From: Macrostomum hystrix
Taxonomy: Eukaryota; Platyhelminthes; Macrostomidae
Direction: 5' to 3'
NCBI GenBank assembly: GCA_950097015.1
Contig: CATNEN010000039.1
Coordinates: 20,825,501-20,889,500, forward strand
Length of the DNA: 64,000 bases
A model generated the notes under the pieces. It did not search any database and was not told the origin of the DNA. It saw only the letters and a program-made list of their open reading frames with translations. Below, one piece after another: positions 32,274-42,934 of the stretch. How positions within the stretch are numbered: the first letter of the stretch is position 1; the number at the start of each line of letters is the position of its first letter. Position numbers and translations under genes: made by a program.

Positions 32274-33471
32274 ATGTCAGGCGGGAGTAGCGGAGACGGC
32301 TGCAAACCGTCATTTCTGCAGTACCTCGTCGACTGGTTTGACTTGGAAGAGACCAACAAACAGCTAGCGGTGTGCGACAGGCAGTGAGTGCGGATGATTC
32401 TGGCAGTCAGGCCTGATGTTTAAGAAAGTAACAATTAAATTTTGAGAAAGTGAATACTGACGATTAAAAGAAATCTGCACGGTGTGAAGGATTAAAAATG
32501 TTTAGGATTCCAAGAAACAGAATGGATTATTCGGACGCGAATTCAAACCATTAACCCACTCCGTACTCAGGCTGAGCACAGCCCGGTTGAGTCTACAGCT
32601 GTCCGAGGAAGAGCGGCGCCGAGCTGCGTGCCTTAGCAAGCTACACTACCTGCAGACACGCCTGCAGGCTTTCGAGCAGAGAGTGCAACACCAGCAGCAG
32701 CCTCAGCACCAGCCAACCTCCAACCAGTCACAGACGACGCAGCCGCAGCCGGAGCAGTTGTCGATCAGTCGATCCGCCACCACAGTCGGGATGCGGCTGA
32801 CGCCAACCACGCATCTGCTAGCTCAGCAGGAGCGCGATCGGGATATTCAACAACGTCGCCGACGTCGAGCTGGTCGGCAGCTGCCGGCATCCATGACCGG
32901 CGCCCCACTGCTAGGCCGGTCTTTGGCAGCTGACGAGGCGCCCCAGACCGTCCAGACATCGACAGAGACAACGCCGCTTCCACACCTGTTGACGACACCG
33001 CAGAGCTCTCCACAGCTGCCGCCGCCGCCTCCGCCAACCTCGACGCCGCATCCACCGCCGCTGCCAGAGTCGGTGACTCGCTCAGCCGGCTTCTACAAGT
33101 TGGGCTTCGGTCCGGGTGAGCGAGGAGCCGCAGCGCCGCCATTGGACGGCCGTCTGGACGGTCAGCGTGCCTTCAGCCTCCAGCGTCAGCAGCAGGAGAA
33201 GTTCCGAAGCGCTGCAGCCGCAGGAAGCCATCATCGGCACCGTCGCAGCGGAGGCGGAGGCGGAACTTACCTGGACGGCCAGGCTAAGCGACTGTTAAGA
33301 GTGACGGCTTCTTCAGGACAGCAGCAGCAGCAGCAGCAGCAGCCAGACACGCTTGCTGTGCGGGCAGCGATGCGAGATTACGAGCGCACCTTTCTGCAGC
33401 CGCGCAATCCTGTCAACTCGCCGGAGCCCGAAGCTTATCAACAGCTGCACTCGGGCGGGCACCATCTGTAG
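32274..33471 (+). CDS. Unrecognised 336-residue Gln/Pro-rich protein with N-terminal coiled coil
   Basis: Exons 32274-32383 and 32571-33471 join in phase 2/1 (CA|GTGAGT to CTCAG|G). The first about 85 residues look helical and coiled coil (FLQYLVDWFDLEETNKQLAV, then ARLSLQLSEEERRRAACLSK and LQTRLQAFEQRVQ). The rest is disordered: Gln-rich 85-115, an Arg-rich patch RRRRRAGRQL, a Pro-rich run with many PPP near 185-200, and a second poly-Gln. It ends with a possibly conserved helix, AMRDYERTFLQPRNPVN. No signal peptide, membrane segment or enzyme motif. I do not know the family; the N-terminus suggests a structural or adaptor role, which is inference. A downstream acceptor (CTACAG at about 32606) would not keep the frame, so 32571 is preferred. 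AATAAA follows at 33501. Confidence 0.72.
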
Positions 33472-33500
33472 ATAGAGAAATCTGGGCTTGACTTATGATG

Positions 33501-33506
33501 AATAAA
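33501..33506 (+). promoter_or_regulatory. Poly(A) signal AATAAA
   Basis: Thirty nucleotides after the stop of the 336-residue gene; canonical hexamer, very short 3' UTR. Confidence 0.65.
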
Positions 33507-33749
33507 ATTATACCGTATGTTGCTACTGTCAGTAATCGCAATAGTTTATGTAAAAAAATAATTAATTGATTTTTTGGTGGTAAAAATTACAATCAATAAA
33601 TAGTTACTGCTACAACGAGCTTAATCTATACTTGTCGAAATTCGAGTTAAATGCGTCCCGATGAAAATTGACAAATGTTTTAGAGTCCTCTGAATGCTTT
33701 ACTTATTGTCCGATTGCTTTGTTTATAAGATGCTTCAACAGCATCAAGA

Positions 33750-33905
33750 GGTCAATAATCGCATATCTATAGACATCTACTCGCAAATCTATAGACATCT
33801 ACTCGCATATCTAGATATCTACTCGCATTTCTAGATATCTACTCGCATATCTATAGACTTCTACTCGCATATCTAGATATATACTCGCATATCTAGATTT
33901 ATATA
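33750..33905. repeat. Degenerate tandem repeat, about 20-bp unit (CTACTCGCATATCTAGATAT)
   Basis: Seven or eight diverged copies. The same motif family recurs at 34505-34760. Confidence 0.85.
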
Positions 33906-34504
33906 GTTGCATCTCTATAAAGATTATTGTGTGTTGATCAGGCACTAAAAAGTTCGAACTTCTAAACAATGGGAACAATTGCCTAGGAATTTATGACAGT
34001 CACGTGACACGTTACTGTAGTTGCTTCATCTTCCTTGGTAGTGAGTAGTCTTCTGGGTCCTTGTATGCCGGTAGTTCTTCTCCTTGTTGGTGGTCGACCG
34101 TGAAGTTTCGGGTCTGTTGCTTCTTGAGTCTTTGTAGGCTTCTTGTCTTCTGGTCTGCTGCGCTTGACTTTGTCTGTTGGCCAACAAAGGACGAGAGCGA
34201 ATCAGTTTAGTTGTCGGTTTCCTCAAGCTCGGAATTCCCAATAGAAATGTGCGCCCTAGTGAACAATTGTGTCTCTCTAATAGGTCCTCCTGAAGGGCGT
34301 CTTCTTCGTTACCTTCAAATAGATGCCCGATAACTCAAATCAATCAATCAATAATCCTCTATGAATGTATTCTAGGAAACAAGGCCTTTCTCAAATGTAT
34401 CGACTATATCGCTTTCGTAAACTTAGTTTAATTCAACTTAATTTTCCTTGGGATATTACTTTAAGTAGCGTGTTAAACAAATTGCATATTTTACTACTTT
34501 CTAA
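33906..34504. other. Unannotated sequence between two related arrays
   Basis: Includes a 71-codon minus frame (34026-34241) rich in Thr, Arg and Lys with no recognised similarity. Nothing else supported. Confidence 0.4.
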
Positions 34505-34760
34505 ATCTAGATATATACTCGCAACTCTAGATATATATATAGCTCGTATGTTAACATCACTTGATATCTCTTGTCGCATCTCTAGACACATACAGTCGCA
34601 TCTCTAGACATAAAATGTCGCACCTCTATATATCTAACCGCATCTCTAGATATCTAATCGAATCACTAGACATCTAATCGCATTTCTATGCATGTTTAAT
34701 CGCATCTCTAGACACTATTTCGCATTTTTAGATACCCAATCGCGTCTCTAGATGTCCAAT
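34505..34760. repeat. Degenerate tandem repeat, about 18-20-bp unit (CGCATCTCTAGACAT)
   Basis: About a dozen diverged copies of the motif seen at 33750-33905, decaying to the right. Confidence 0.85.
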
Positions 34761-35827
34761 TAAGCCGTGGGAAAGGCGGTATGGCTGCCTCCAGGCTGAG
34801 GATTCGACAGGAAAACCCCAGCCAATCAACGCGCGCAGGGGTCAGAGATAACCCCTGCAGCCCGGCTCAGCCAATCGCGTTCCGCACACGACTCAGAAAG
34901 AGAGAAACGATGAAAAAGGGGTAAGCACACAACACATCCATATATTACTAATATAGTCTATTCTAGATATCCTTATAAAATCTAAAAAACATGCGAGCGG
35001 GAATACACACAAAAAGAAATACTTTTAAGCTCATATAAGTGACTTCTTTATTGGAGATACAAAACAATTAAGTCCAAATTTGCAAAGCATTGTCAAACAA
35101 TTAAGTATATTTCTCAACAAAGTTAGTCTCGATGGAATAAATTTTAATAGAGCAGGCGAAGACAATTAATGCTCTTATCAAAAGAGCTGGGCTACAGATT
35201 CAAATTTCACACCTCGCTGAGTCAGCATGATGTGCTATATAAATATATATATTTCATACTCAATATACAATTTGTGGTAAATATATTCAGTAGATTACGT
35301 ATTATAGATTTTTTAACATTCAAAAGTACTTTTTGTCAAATAAAATGTAAAAAATGATTTCGTCACGTGAATTTGCAAATCACATTTAAATTTGCGCCAA
35401 AAAGTATAACATTACAAGGTTATTTACTTTTTTAACGATTTTGAATTAAGAATGTTAGTTCAAACTAAATGTGCTAAATAAGAAAACAATACGACTAAAT
35501 GATTTAATATTTATAATATTTATATTCATGGAAAACAAAGACCGTTGAGATGTTTCAATTTTAGTTAAGCGCGCGAATTCAAATCGATTTTTTCGGAACG
35601 ATAAACCCTAGATTAAACTTATGAAATGTGTGAAATGGCATTTAAATATAAATTGTATGCAAACAAAATAAACAAATCAACAGCCTAAGCGCCTTTAAAA
35701 TCTATCGGAAATAGTATAGTATAGTACCTCACATGTTTGCTATGTACACTACTTACTATAGCAAAACCAAGCAGTAGTAGGGTGCGCAAACGTCATAAAG
35801 TTAAAATGACAGCTAAAAAGCGCAGTT
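34761..35827. other. Intergenic, downstream of VTA1
   Basis: 34780-34920 is GC-richer, with two CCAAT boxes (GCCAATCA and GCCAATCGCG) flanking AGGGGT...ACCCCT dyads, ending in an AAGGGGTAAGC donor-like site; it may be a promoter or first exon of an unseen gene. The rest is AT-rich. TTTATT at about 35046 would give a minus AATAAA, 780 nt beyond VTA1. Confidence 0.4.
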
Positions 35828-38722
35828 TCACTCGGATCCAGTCTGCAGCAAATTGATGGCCTGGCACAAATAGTCTATGGCAGTCTTAGCGTCCTGATAC
35901 TGCAAAGCGGAGCCGGCAAATTTGCACAGTTTGCCAGCCTTGGTGAACTGATCAAGGCTCAGGTTGGGATGCGGAGTGCCGGGATGAATGCGGCCACTAG
36001 CGACTGCCGGATCTTGCTGATATTGCGGCTGGGACGGCGGCTGAGGCTGCGGCTGGCGCGGTGTCGGCGTCGGCGGCTTCGCCGGCTGCTGGGTCGGCGG
36101 CGGCGGAACATTGAAACCGAAGCCGGCTGGCGGCGCCGACGCGGTAGACGCCACTCCGGCACCGGCGCCAGAGAAGGCTGACGCACCGCCGACAGAGCCG
36201 CCGCCGCCAAGCTGGCTCATATCCGGAGCCTCCTCGCCGCCATCCTCTCCGCCTAACGGGCCGGCTTGCGGTGTTTCGCCATTCTTTCGGCACTGAGTGA
36301 TGTAAAGCGCCTTCCATTTGGCATATTTGCGACATTTCTCCAGCTCTTCGCCAACAGTGCCAAACGATTGCAGAACATCCAATAGTACACCGGCTGTGTA
36401 GAATGATTTCACCGTGGCCGGACCAAAATCGCCGGCTCGGTCGCGATTGTCAGCGAAGGCAAACAATTGCAGCGCTTTGTTCTCAACGGCCGCCTGGCCT
36501 ACTAAACTGTCCGGTGTGAATACCTCAGGATGCGTTCTGGCCAAATCTGTCTTGGTAGATTCTAGCTGGCCCATTAAACTAGTCAGAAACTGGCGAGCCT
36601 CTGGGGACCGCTTGTCGATAGACATGCCTTTCTCTAGGGCGTGGAGACGGCCTGGCAATTATGACAATATTTAGGAAGGCTTACTTGCAAATTTATACCT
36701 GCTTACCTGCTTATTTATAAATTGAACTTTTAAAGTGGCTACTTATCATATTGCAGGGATTACAGATAGATGGCTTTTAAAATAGATAGGTTTATACATT
36801 ATTTGTAACTTAGCTTATAAAAACAAACACAAACATGTAAAATACAACAGCTATGGTTATAGCTGCAATACATATAGAGGATGCTTGGAGCTTTCATAGA
36901 ACAACTGACACCCTCATTGGCGAACTCTAAAAGTTGCAGTGAAGTGTACCCAGCCAAACAATAAACAAATGCAAGATAAATGTATCCTTCCTAGTGTATA
37001 CCTGCATATGGAAACTATCTGTAAGGGTGTGGATGTTAAGTCATGAATATTTGCTATTGTCACTACAGCAGCAGGACACAGGATTACAGAAAAGCTATTT
37101 GATAAGGTATATTTTATTTGATTTGTACATATATTTCTAACAAGATATTTGAAACAGATCAAAACTGACTTCTTAAATCTAAAGAAAAATTGTGTTTTTT
37201 AATCTAAAAAAGTAAAACAATAGTCAGATTTAATCTCTCCAATATCTATCCAATATTCCATTTTAAATGTTTTGTAAGTCCTTGACTTGAATTAACAGAT
37301 TCTAAAACAAGGGAAGCTGTATTGGGAATAATCTTGGCAGCTAAAAGTTGATCTAATAGGCATTATAGGTAAAAAGTACTATATTTTTAGATTACTTTTA
37401 TACAGATTTTAAAGAATTTATCTTACTCATGATATGATAGCTTAGTAGGAAGAAAGAATAAAAAGCAAGTTGTTTTTTCTTGTAAGCACATACCCAAACA
37501 AAATACTAGATTGTGTAAAAAATATGGAAGTGCTTATTCCCACGGTCCCGTGCCGATAATTTCAATTTTATCCACATGGATCCGTGCCGATAATTTTCTG
37601 CTTATCCACACGGTAGCTTGTATGAATAGGTCTACTTTCAAGTCCCTACGTACCTATTCTAATTCTTCTCTGAGCATAAGGCTTTTGCTTCAGAGTATAG
37701 TGTATAGTGTACACTATCAATGAATAGTGTAAAATAATAACAATGATGTATAATGTGTGACAAGTTTGGTGCTGACTAGAATTCTGCTGGTTGACTCGTA
37801 TGATTTTCTTTGATAGACTTTTTACTCTTCAAGTCAATACAATTTGAATGAAAACACGTAACGATGACAAAAGATTTAGTAAGTTGTTATTAAAATAATT
37901 AAAAAGGATGACATTAATGTCAGTTAATTAATGTGTAGGTCGAAATGTAGAACACTGTCGTAACACACTGGCAACTTTGTCGATCTATTGGCTCGAGGGT
38001 TCAACAAAACGTTCAAATCTGAAAGGGCCTCGTTTCAAAGAACAGAACCGTGTGGATAAAATTGAAATTAATGGCACGGCATATATAAAGAGTTGTAGAC
38101 CTATTTATACAAGCTGCCGTGTGGATAAGCAGAAAATTATCGGCACGGATCCGTGTGGATAAAATTGAAATTATCGGCACGGGACCGTGGGAATAAGCTC
38201 TGCCAAAAAATATACAATATAATTTAGGCATTTTAAACTGATTGCCAACTATTATAATTCTATTGCCACCAAACCAGATGATATATTATATTGCCAGATA
38301 AATAGTTTAAAGCAATGTATAATAAAAAACATTATAATAAAAGAAAAAGTTTTATGGGCCTAATGAATTTTTTATGAAATAGCTAGGTCTAGCTAATGCC
38401 TTGGTTCAATGTCTATGGTTTTATCATTCTATTTAATCCTGGTTATCTGCGAGCATACCTAGCAAGTTACAACCCTAGAATTGGACATTATAGAAACACA
38501 TATAGCCAAATAGGTATTGTCAACGTCACTGTCATAGTCATTGCCTATTGAGCTGCAATAGCTAAGCAAAAGGCCAAAAGCAACTGTCAGTATATATATT
38601 CAAGTCTTTAAAAATGTCAACTTACAGTAATATGCGACAATCGGATCACGGCTCTCTATCTCAGCAGCTGTCTTTATGAAAATGTTAATTCCTTTAAGGC
38701 TAGGTGGTGTCTGTTGCGCCAT
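35828..38722 (-). CDS. VTA1: VTA1, ESCRT-III/VPS4 regulator
   Basis: Exons 38626-38722 and 35828-36651 join in phase 1 (TACT|GTAAGT to TGCCAG|GC) to restore the conserved RDPIVAYYCRLHALEKGM. The product is 306 residues, almost the same as human VTA1 (307). VTA1 binds and activates the VPS4 ATPase, driving ESCRT-III disassembly in multivesicular-body sorting and membrane abscission. Seen: N-terminal tandem MIT-like helices (about 1-165), with ARQFLTSLMGQLESTK, AFADNRDRAGDFGPATVKSF and YAKWKALYITQCRKNGETPQ as hallmarks; a disordered Gly/Ala/Pro linker (165-255); and the C-terminal VPS4-binding helices (KAGKLCKFAGSALQYQDAKT). Complete and apparently intact. The single intron of 1,974 bp carries a 667-bp inverted-repeat element. 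Confidence 0.96.
37532..38198. mobile_element. 667-bp non-autonomous element with about 105-bp terminal inverted repeats
   Basis: Left arm GCTTATTCCCACGGTCCCGT..., ending near GGTCTAC at 37639; the right arm, from 38093, is its inverted copy ending in ACGGGACCGTGGGAATAAGC. Each arm contains internal repeats of a CCGTGCCGATAATTT module, so the arms are themselves structured. The interior is AT-rich with no transposase. Sits in the VTA1 intron. No clear target-site duplication. Confidence 0.85.
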
Positions 38723-39981
38723 GTTGGTGTCTTTATGACGAGTAAGTTGTTGAGAAAATTTGATTGATGTCAGTAGTGAAACGTTGCACTAAACAAACTC
38801 TTAGCTCAATTTTTTAAAACAATTATGTAATAGTAAATATGATATTATATACCTATTACAAGAAATATCTCAGGACTCGTCAGGAGTCGTACTGTGAGAC
38901 TTATAAATTACAACCTTTCGAGAAGTTTAGGAGATTCCTGAGAGAAAGTCATAGATTCTAATAAAATTTAAATTTGCAATCTTGCATTGCACAGCAAGTA
39001 AAATTGTTTATTTTCATCGGCACTTACTACGAGTTTTACAAATAAACTTTTTACTGTGTATTAAAACGTTTGTAATATCATAGTGCTTAAATAAGTTTGT
39101 TAAAATAGTGTCATGATCATTCAAATTACGGTCTCAATTATCGTGTTAGCAGAATTAAAACGAGGTGAAGATCATGCAAAGAGAAATTGAATACATTATA
39201 CATTAGGTCACTATCGTAAGGATAAAAGTCAACTCAGGTCTTAGCAAGTACTACCTAACTGCTGAGTAATGCTTATTATGATTAGTAGCTATACTATTTA
39301 CATATTAAATGGGAATTATTCGTATTAATGTACAATTACACTTGTCTCTGAGCTTAGTTCTTTAGAAGTCTCTGAACACCGCGAAAATTTCATTGTTTTT
39401 TTAAACAAACACAAATAAATGCTAAGTGCAGATGATAGGACACTTTGCAATAATTAATCTCAGTATTATAAAGATATGGCATGAAGAAGTCGCAGCTTCT
39501 GCAGTGGGAGCCGACAGTATCTACCTTTCTCCAAATCATTATTAGCGAATGTGTATACTGTTGCCAAACCATTGGTAAAGTAGGACAAAGCACACGCGTA
39601 CCTAGCTTGTACCAGGTCACCGATTATACATCCATAGCTTGTATATTTCTCGAATTATACCCACTAACTACACACAAAATGAACGTGTAATATGTATACT
39701 AGTGAAAGGAGTGTGAAAAAACTAATTTTACACAAGCCTGGCCTGACATAATATGTAAAATACAAATATACATATCTACATTTATGACATACCTACAGCC
39801 TCACAACCCACAAGCAAATAAGGCGAATATAATCGGATTGCTTAAAAAATTCTAACGACATTTGAAAAACTTTCGAAGCGGCTATAATACATGAAGCCTA
39901 TAAATTGAATATACAAACAGGAGTACTAAAGAAGTCCACACTTAAATAGAACAGGTAAATATTTATATCTAAGCTCGGGTG
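38723..39981. other. Intergenic, upstream of VTA1
   Basis: AT-rich; no gene recognised. Overlapping frames of about 70 codons at 39390-39690 on both strands show no family features. Confidence 0.5.
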
Positions 39982-41304
39982 TTATGGTTGTCGGGTGCTT
40001 GGAAGAAATCTCATGGCACTCCTCATAAGGCCCGAGAGCCTATCGGTCGAAGGTCGGTGGCAGGACGTTGCGACAGTCTCAGCAGCGCCGCTAATGCCTC
40101 CTTTCGCATGACCATCAGATCTCATTAATGTAGCGCACCAATCATTGGCATGCGCCACCGCAGCCAGCTTGCTGCCAACTGCAGGCTCGCCAGCTTGTTT
40201 GTCGGCCAGCTTCGAGCTGCGAGTCTCGAGACCTCCGCCGTATTGCAATCTGGCCAGTTTATCTCGAATGTCGGTCTTCTCAGTCGAGGTGAGGATGTGC
40301 CCGCGATAGCCGCTGGCTGCCAGACGAATGCGTTCTCTTAGTCGCCAAGCCGATGGATCGTTAGCGTTCAGCGTGAGTTCTGTATCGTCCGCCATCCACG
40401 ACACTGGCGATGGTGACAGTGGTTCTGTGACAAAGAAAATCGGCAGCTCTCCAGGACTGCGCGATCGATCCTCGTTGTCATCCTCTGACGTGATCTGATT
40501 GGCTAGATAATCAAGCGAACTAGGCTGATAGACTCTCTGACAGGGTTGAACCTGCGTTGCCGCTTGAAGCCTTTCACCATTGCAGCACAATGTTACATCG
40601 TTATCGTTTGTCCTCCAAATTGAGGAGACTCTACGGCCGCGATCGGAAGGATTTCCAGATGCATGAAAGTCTCGAATCTCTTCCGTGGAATGAGGCGGTC
40701 AACACAATCGAAATAAATGACAGGTTCTTGAATAAATTTATTCTTGAAATAAATTGCAGTAGTGACGGAACCCACCTGCAGTCTGCCAATTAAAGACAGA
40801 CAGCTGATCCGATATGGTCGATGATTCAGACTCGCTTCGGCGCCATCGGCTTCTGCCCACCGGCGCCAAACTTTGGCTGCCAACATCCGGGCCTCGCTGT
40901 GTCTCGGCTGCTGACCCTACTGTGTACACGTCCCATTGGTCGACCGATTCGATGTGCAAATCGTGAGAATTTCCCTCAGATTCTTCCCAGAGTGAGTCGC
41001 AGCGAGTTGAAGCACTCTCGAAGTCTGCGGGGTTGAGTTGTGGAACATGGAAATTCTTCACTGTCGATTCCTCTCTTCTTCCTTTGAAGCATTTCAGGGA
41101 ATTCACGTACGTACCGCATGTTTCGCGTTCAAATCTTTCAATGTAGTTCTGCAACAGCTCAGAGGCTGAAAGTGCGACATTTCCGCTGAAGGTGTCGGCT
41201 GAGTGGTCCGTGATGGCATCCGTCTTGGAACGGCTTGTTGATGCAGAATTGAGAACGGCCATGTTAGTGAATGTGAATCGCTCAGAAATAAATAACTTAT
41301 CCAT
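39982..41304 (-). CDS. Unrecognised 408-residue protein
   Basis: Exons 40776-41304 and 39982-40679 join in phase 1/2 (GCAG|GTGGGT to GGAAG|AG). The product is soluble, Ser/Asp/Glu/Arg-rich and has no signal or membrane segment. The most ordered pieces are SASELLQNYIERFERETCG (about 47-65), a short amphipathic helix, and WMADDTELTLNANDPSAWRL followed by RERIRLAASGYRGHIL, with a KTDIRDKLARLQ helix after it. I do not recognise the family. The donor GTGGGT and acceptor are weaker than in the other genes, but frame and phase fit and both exons are long and GC-rich. CAG directly before the start ATG is acceptor-like, so an upstream exon is possible. Upstream, 42261-42368 has a CCAAT-box cluster that could be its promoter. 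Confidence 0.65.
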
Positions 41305-42934
41305 CTGAAGCTCAACAATGCACTTACTGGTAAGCTGCTGACAACATGATACCTTTCGTTGCTTAATCTTTTCTTATTTCGACTCCGTTAAGATAACAAC
41401 TCATTTGCTTCTAGAGACGCGAGGTGCAAATTTGTCACATAACAACTGGATAATAGATTAAATAAATGAGGTGTTGACTTGCCAGAGCCTAGTATAGTTG
41501 TATGGGACTCTAATAGCTACCATCCATTAGTGCCAATAGCGCATCGTACAATAGGATAGGGCTGAGTTGTTTCAAAGCAGCAGGCTTTGTTACAGGTGAG
41601 AGACGACGCCTAATTTAAGACGTGTCAAAGGATTAAGTTTCCTTTCTTTTCAAAGGCTTTACCGCTTGTCAAAGGCTTAGCGAAGTATTCAGAGAGTTCT
41701 AAAGTTTCTTGTGGAGAAGCTAGCGCTTTCGAGTGTCAAGAGCGGAGTTCGGGTGGGGACGAACTCATTGTGGGCAGTGAGCAGTCCTGTTGGCAGTTAG
41801 TTATTCTCACTATAAAAAGTCTCTCAGCATCTATGTTAGCAAACTGTCTTCATAAATCACAGGTCTGTTCAATTCCAGCTAACATTTATGCATAGAACAA
41901 TTAGGAAAACTAGCGTTGTGAATCTGCTGCCATTCAAATCTTAATTGGAAGCAGGTGAGAAGCGTTTTTATTCTTTCAATTGAGAAACTCTCTTACCTAA
42001 AATATCAAGAATAATACTTCCATCGCTAATTACGATGCCAACAACTAAGAACAACAGGCTATAGTTGTTCTCCTCTTAGTCTTATTGCTTAAATAATTAG
42101 TCGTGGAAAAGTTGGAAGATTGCTCTTTTAAAAGCTTTTGCGCAGTATTGATAATGTTAAGATTTTACAGCAATGTGACCTTTACAACAGAAGTTTTCTG
42201 AGGCCTCGACCTCTTATCTGTCGAAGGCCTAAAAAATTCCTCCCCTTTCATTTTTCTACCCCAATCAGCCAATCAGCTTTACTCCGCTTTGCGCTCCTTC
42301 TACCTCCCCACGCCCGCGGATTGGCTGGCTAATTTGGTGTTAGTTTTTCTCTCTCCATTGGCACCAATCAGCGCCTATTCATTTATTCAAACGCATATGC
42401 CACTCCGAGCAGTCTCGACTTTTTTAATTCTGTGATTTATCTAGGCGAACAGAGGCAACGTGACTTAGGTGCATTTCTCAAGGTCAACAGCAAAATAGGA
42501 TCTTGGCCAGTAATGTCATTTTCACTACTCAAAATTCAGTTTTTTTAAATCTATATATGTATACATATTCATCTATTTATAAATCTGTTCTATTTCTTTT
42601 TTCTTTAAGGGGTAACAAAACTATAAACACTTTTGGGCTATAGTTAGTTGTATCACAAACTACAAGTATATAGTTAAGAATTTTTACTCAATAGCCAAAG
42701 GGGCTGTAGGTTGTATAGCCAAGGAATACTAAACGACACAAAAATTTTTTGCACAAAACGCGATTGCAACGTCCTGTGTTGTTTAGTAGTCCTTGGTTGT
42801 AGCCTGAAGCTATGAAGGCTGTCGACATAGGATAAAATGATTAAAATATACCACGTAGCTGTTTCCTTTGAGAACAAAAGTTGCACCATAATTAGAGTAG
42901 GATATTCGAAATTACACTGTAAGATTGACACTGT
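41305..42934. other. Intergenic, upstream of the 408-residue gene
   Basis: AT-rich except for the CCAAT cluster near 42261-42368. No further coding region recognised. Confidence 0.5.
42261..42368. promoter_or_regulatory. Cluster of five CCAAT boxes, promoter-like
   Basis: CCAAT at 42261, 42269 and 42364 and ATTGG at 42320 and 42357, several in the NF-Y style context CCAATCAG, within 108 bp of locally GC-richer DNA containing CACGCCCGCGG. About 960 bp upstream of the minus-strand 408-residue gene. Function inferred from motif density only. Confidence 0.45.

Noticed and set aside
34026-34241. 71-codon minus-strand frame rich in Thr/Arg/Lys
   Set aside because: Low complexity and unsupported by any neighbouring exon.
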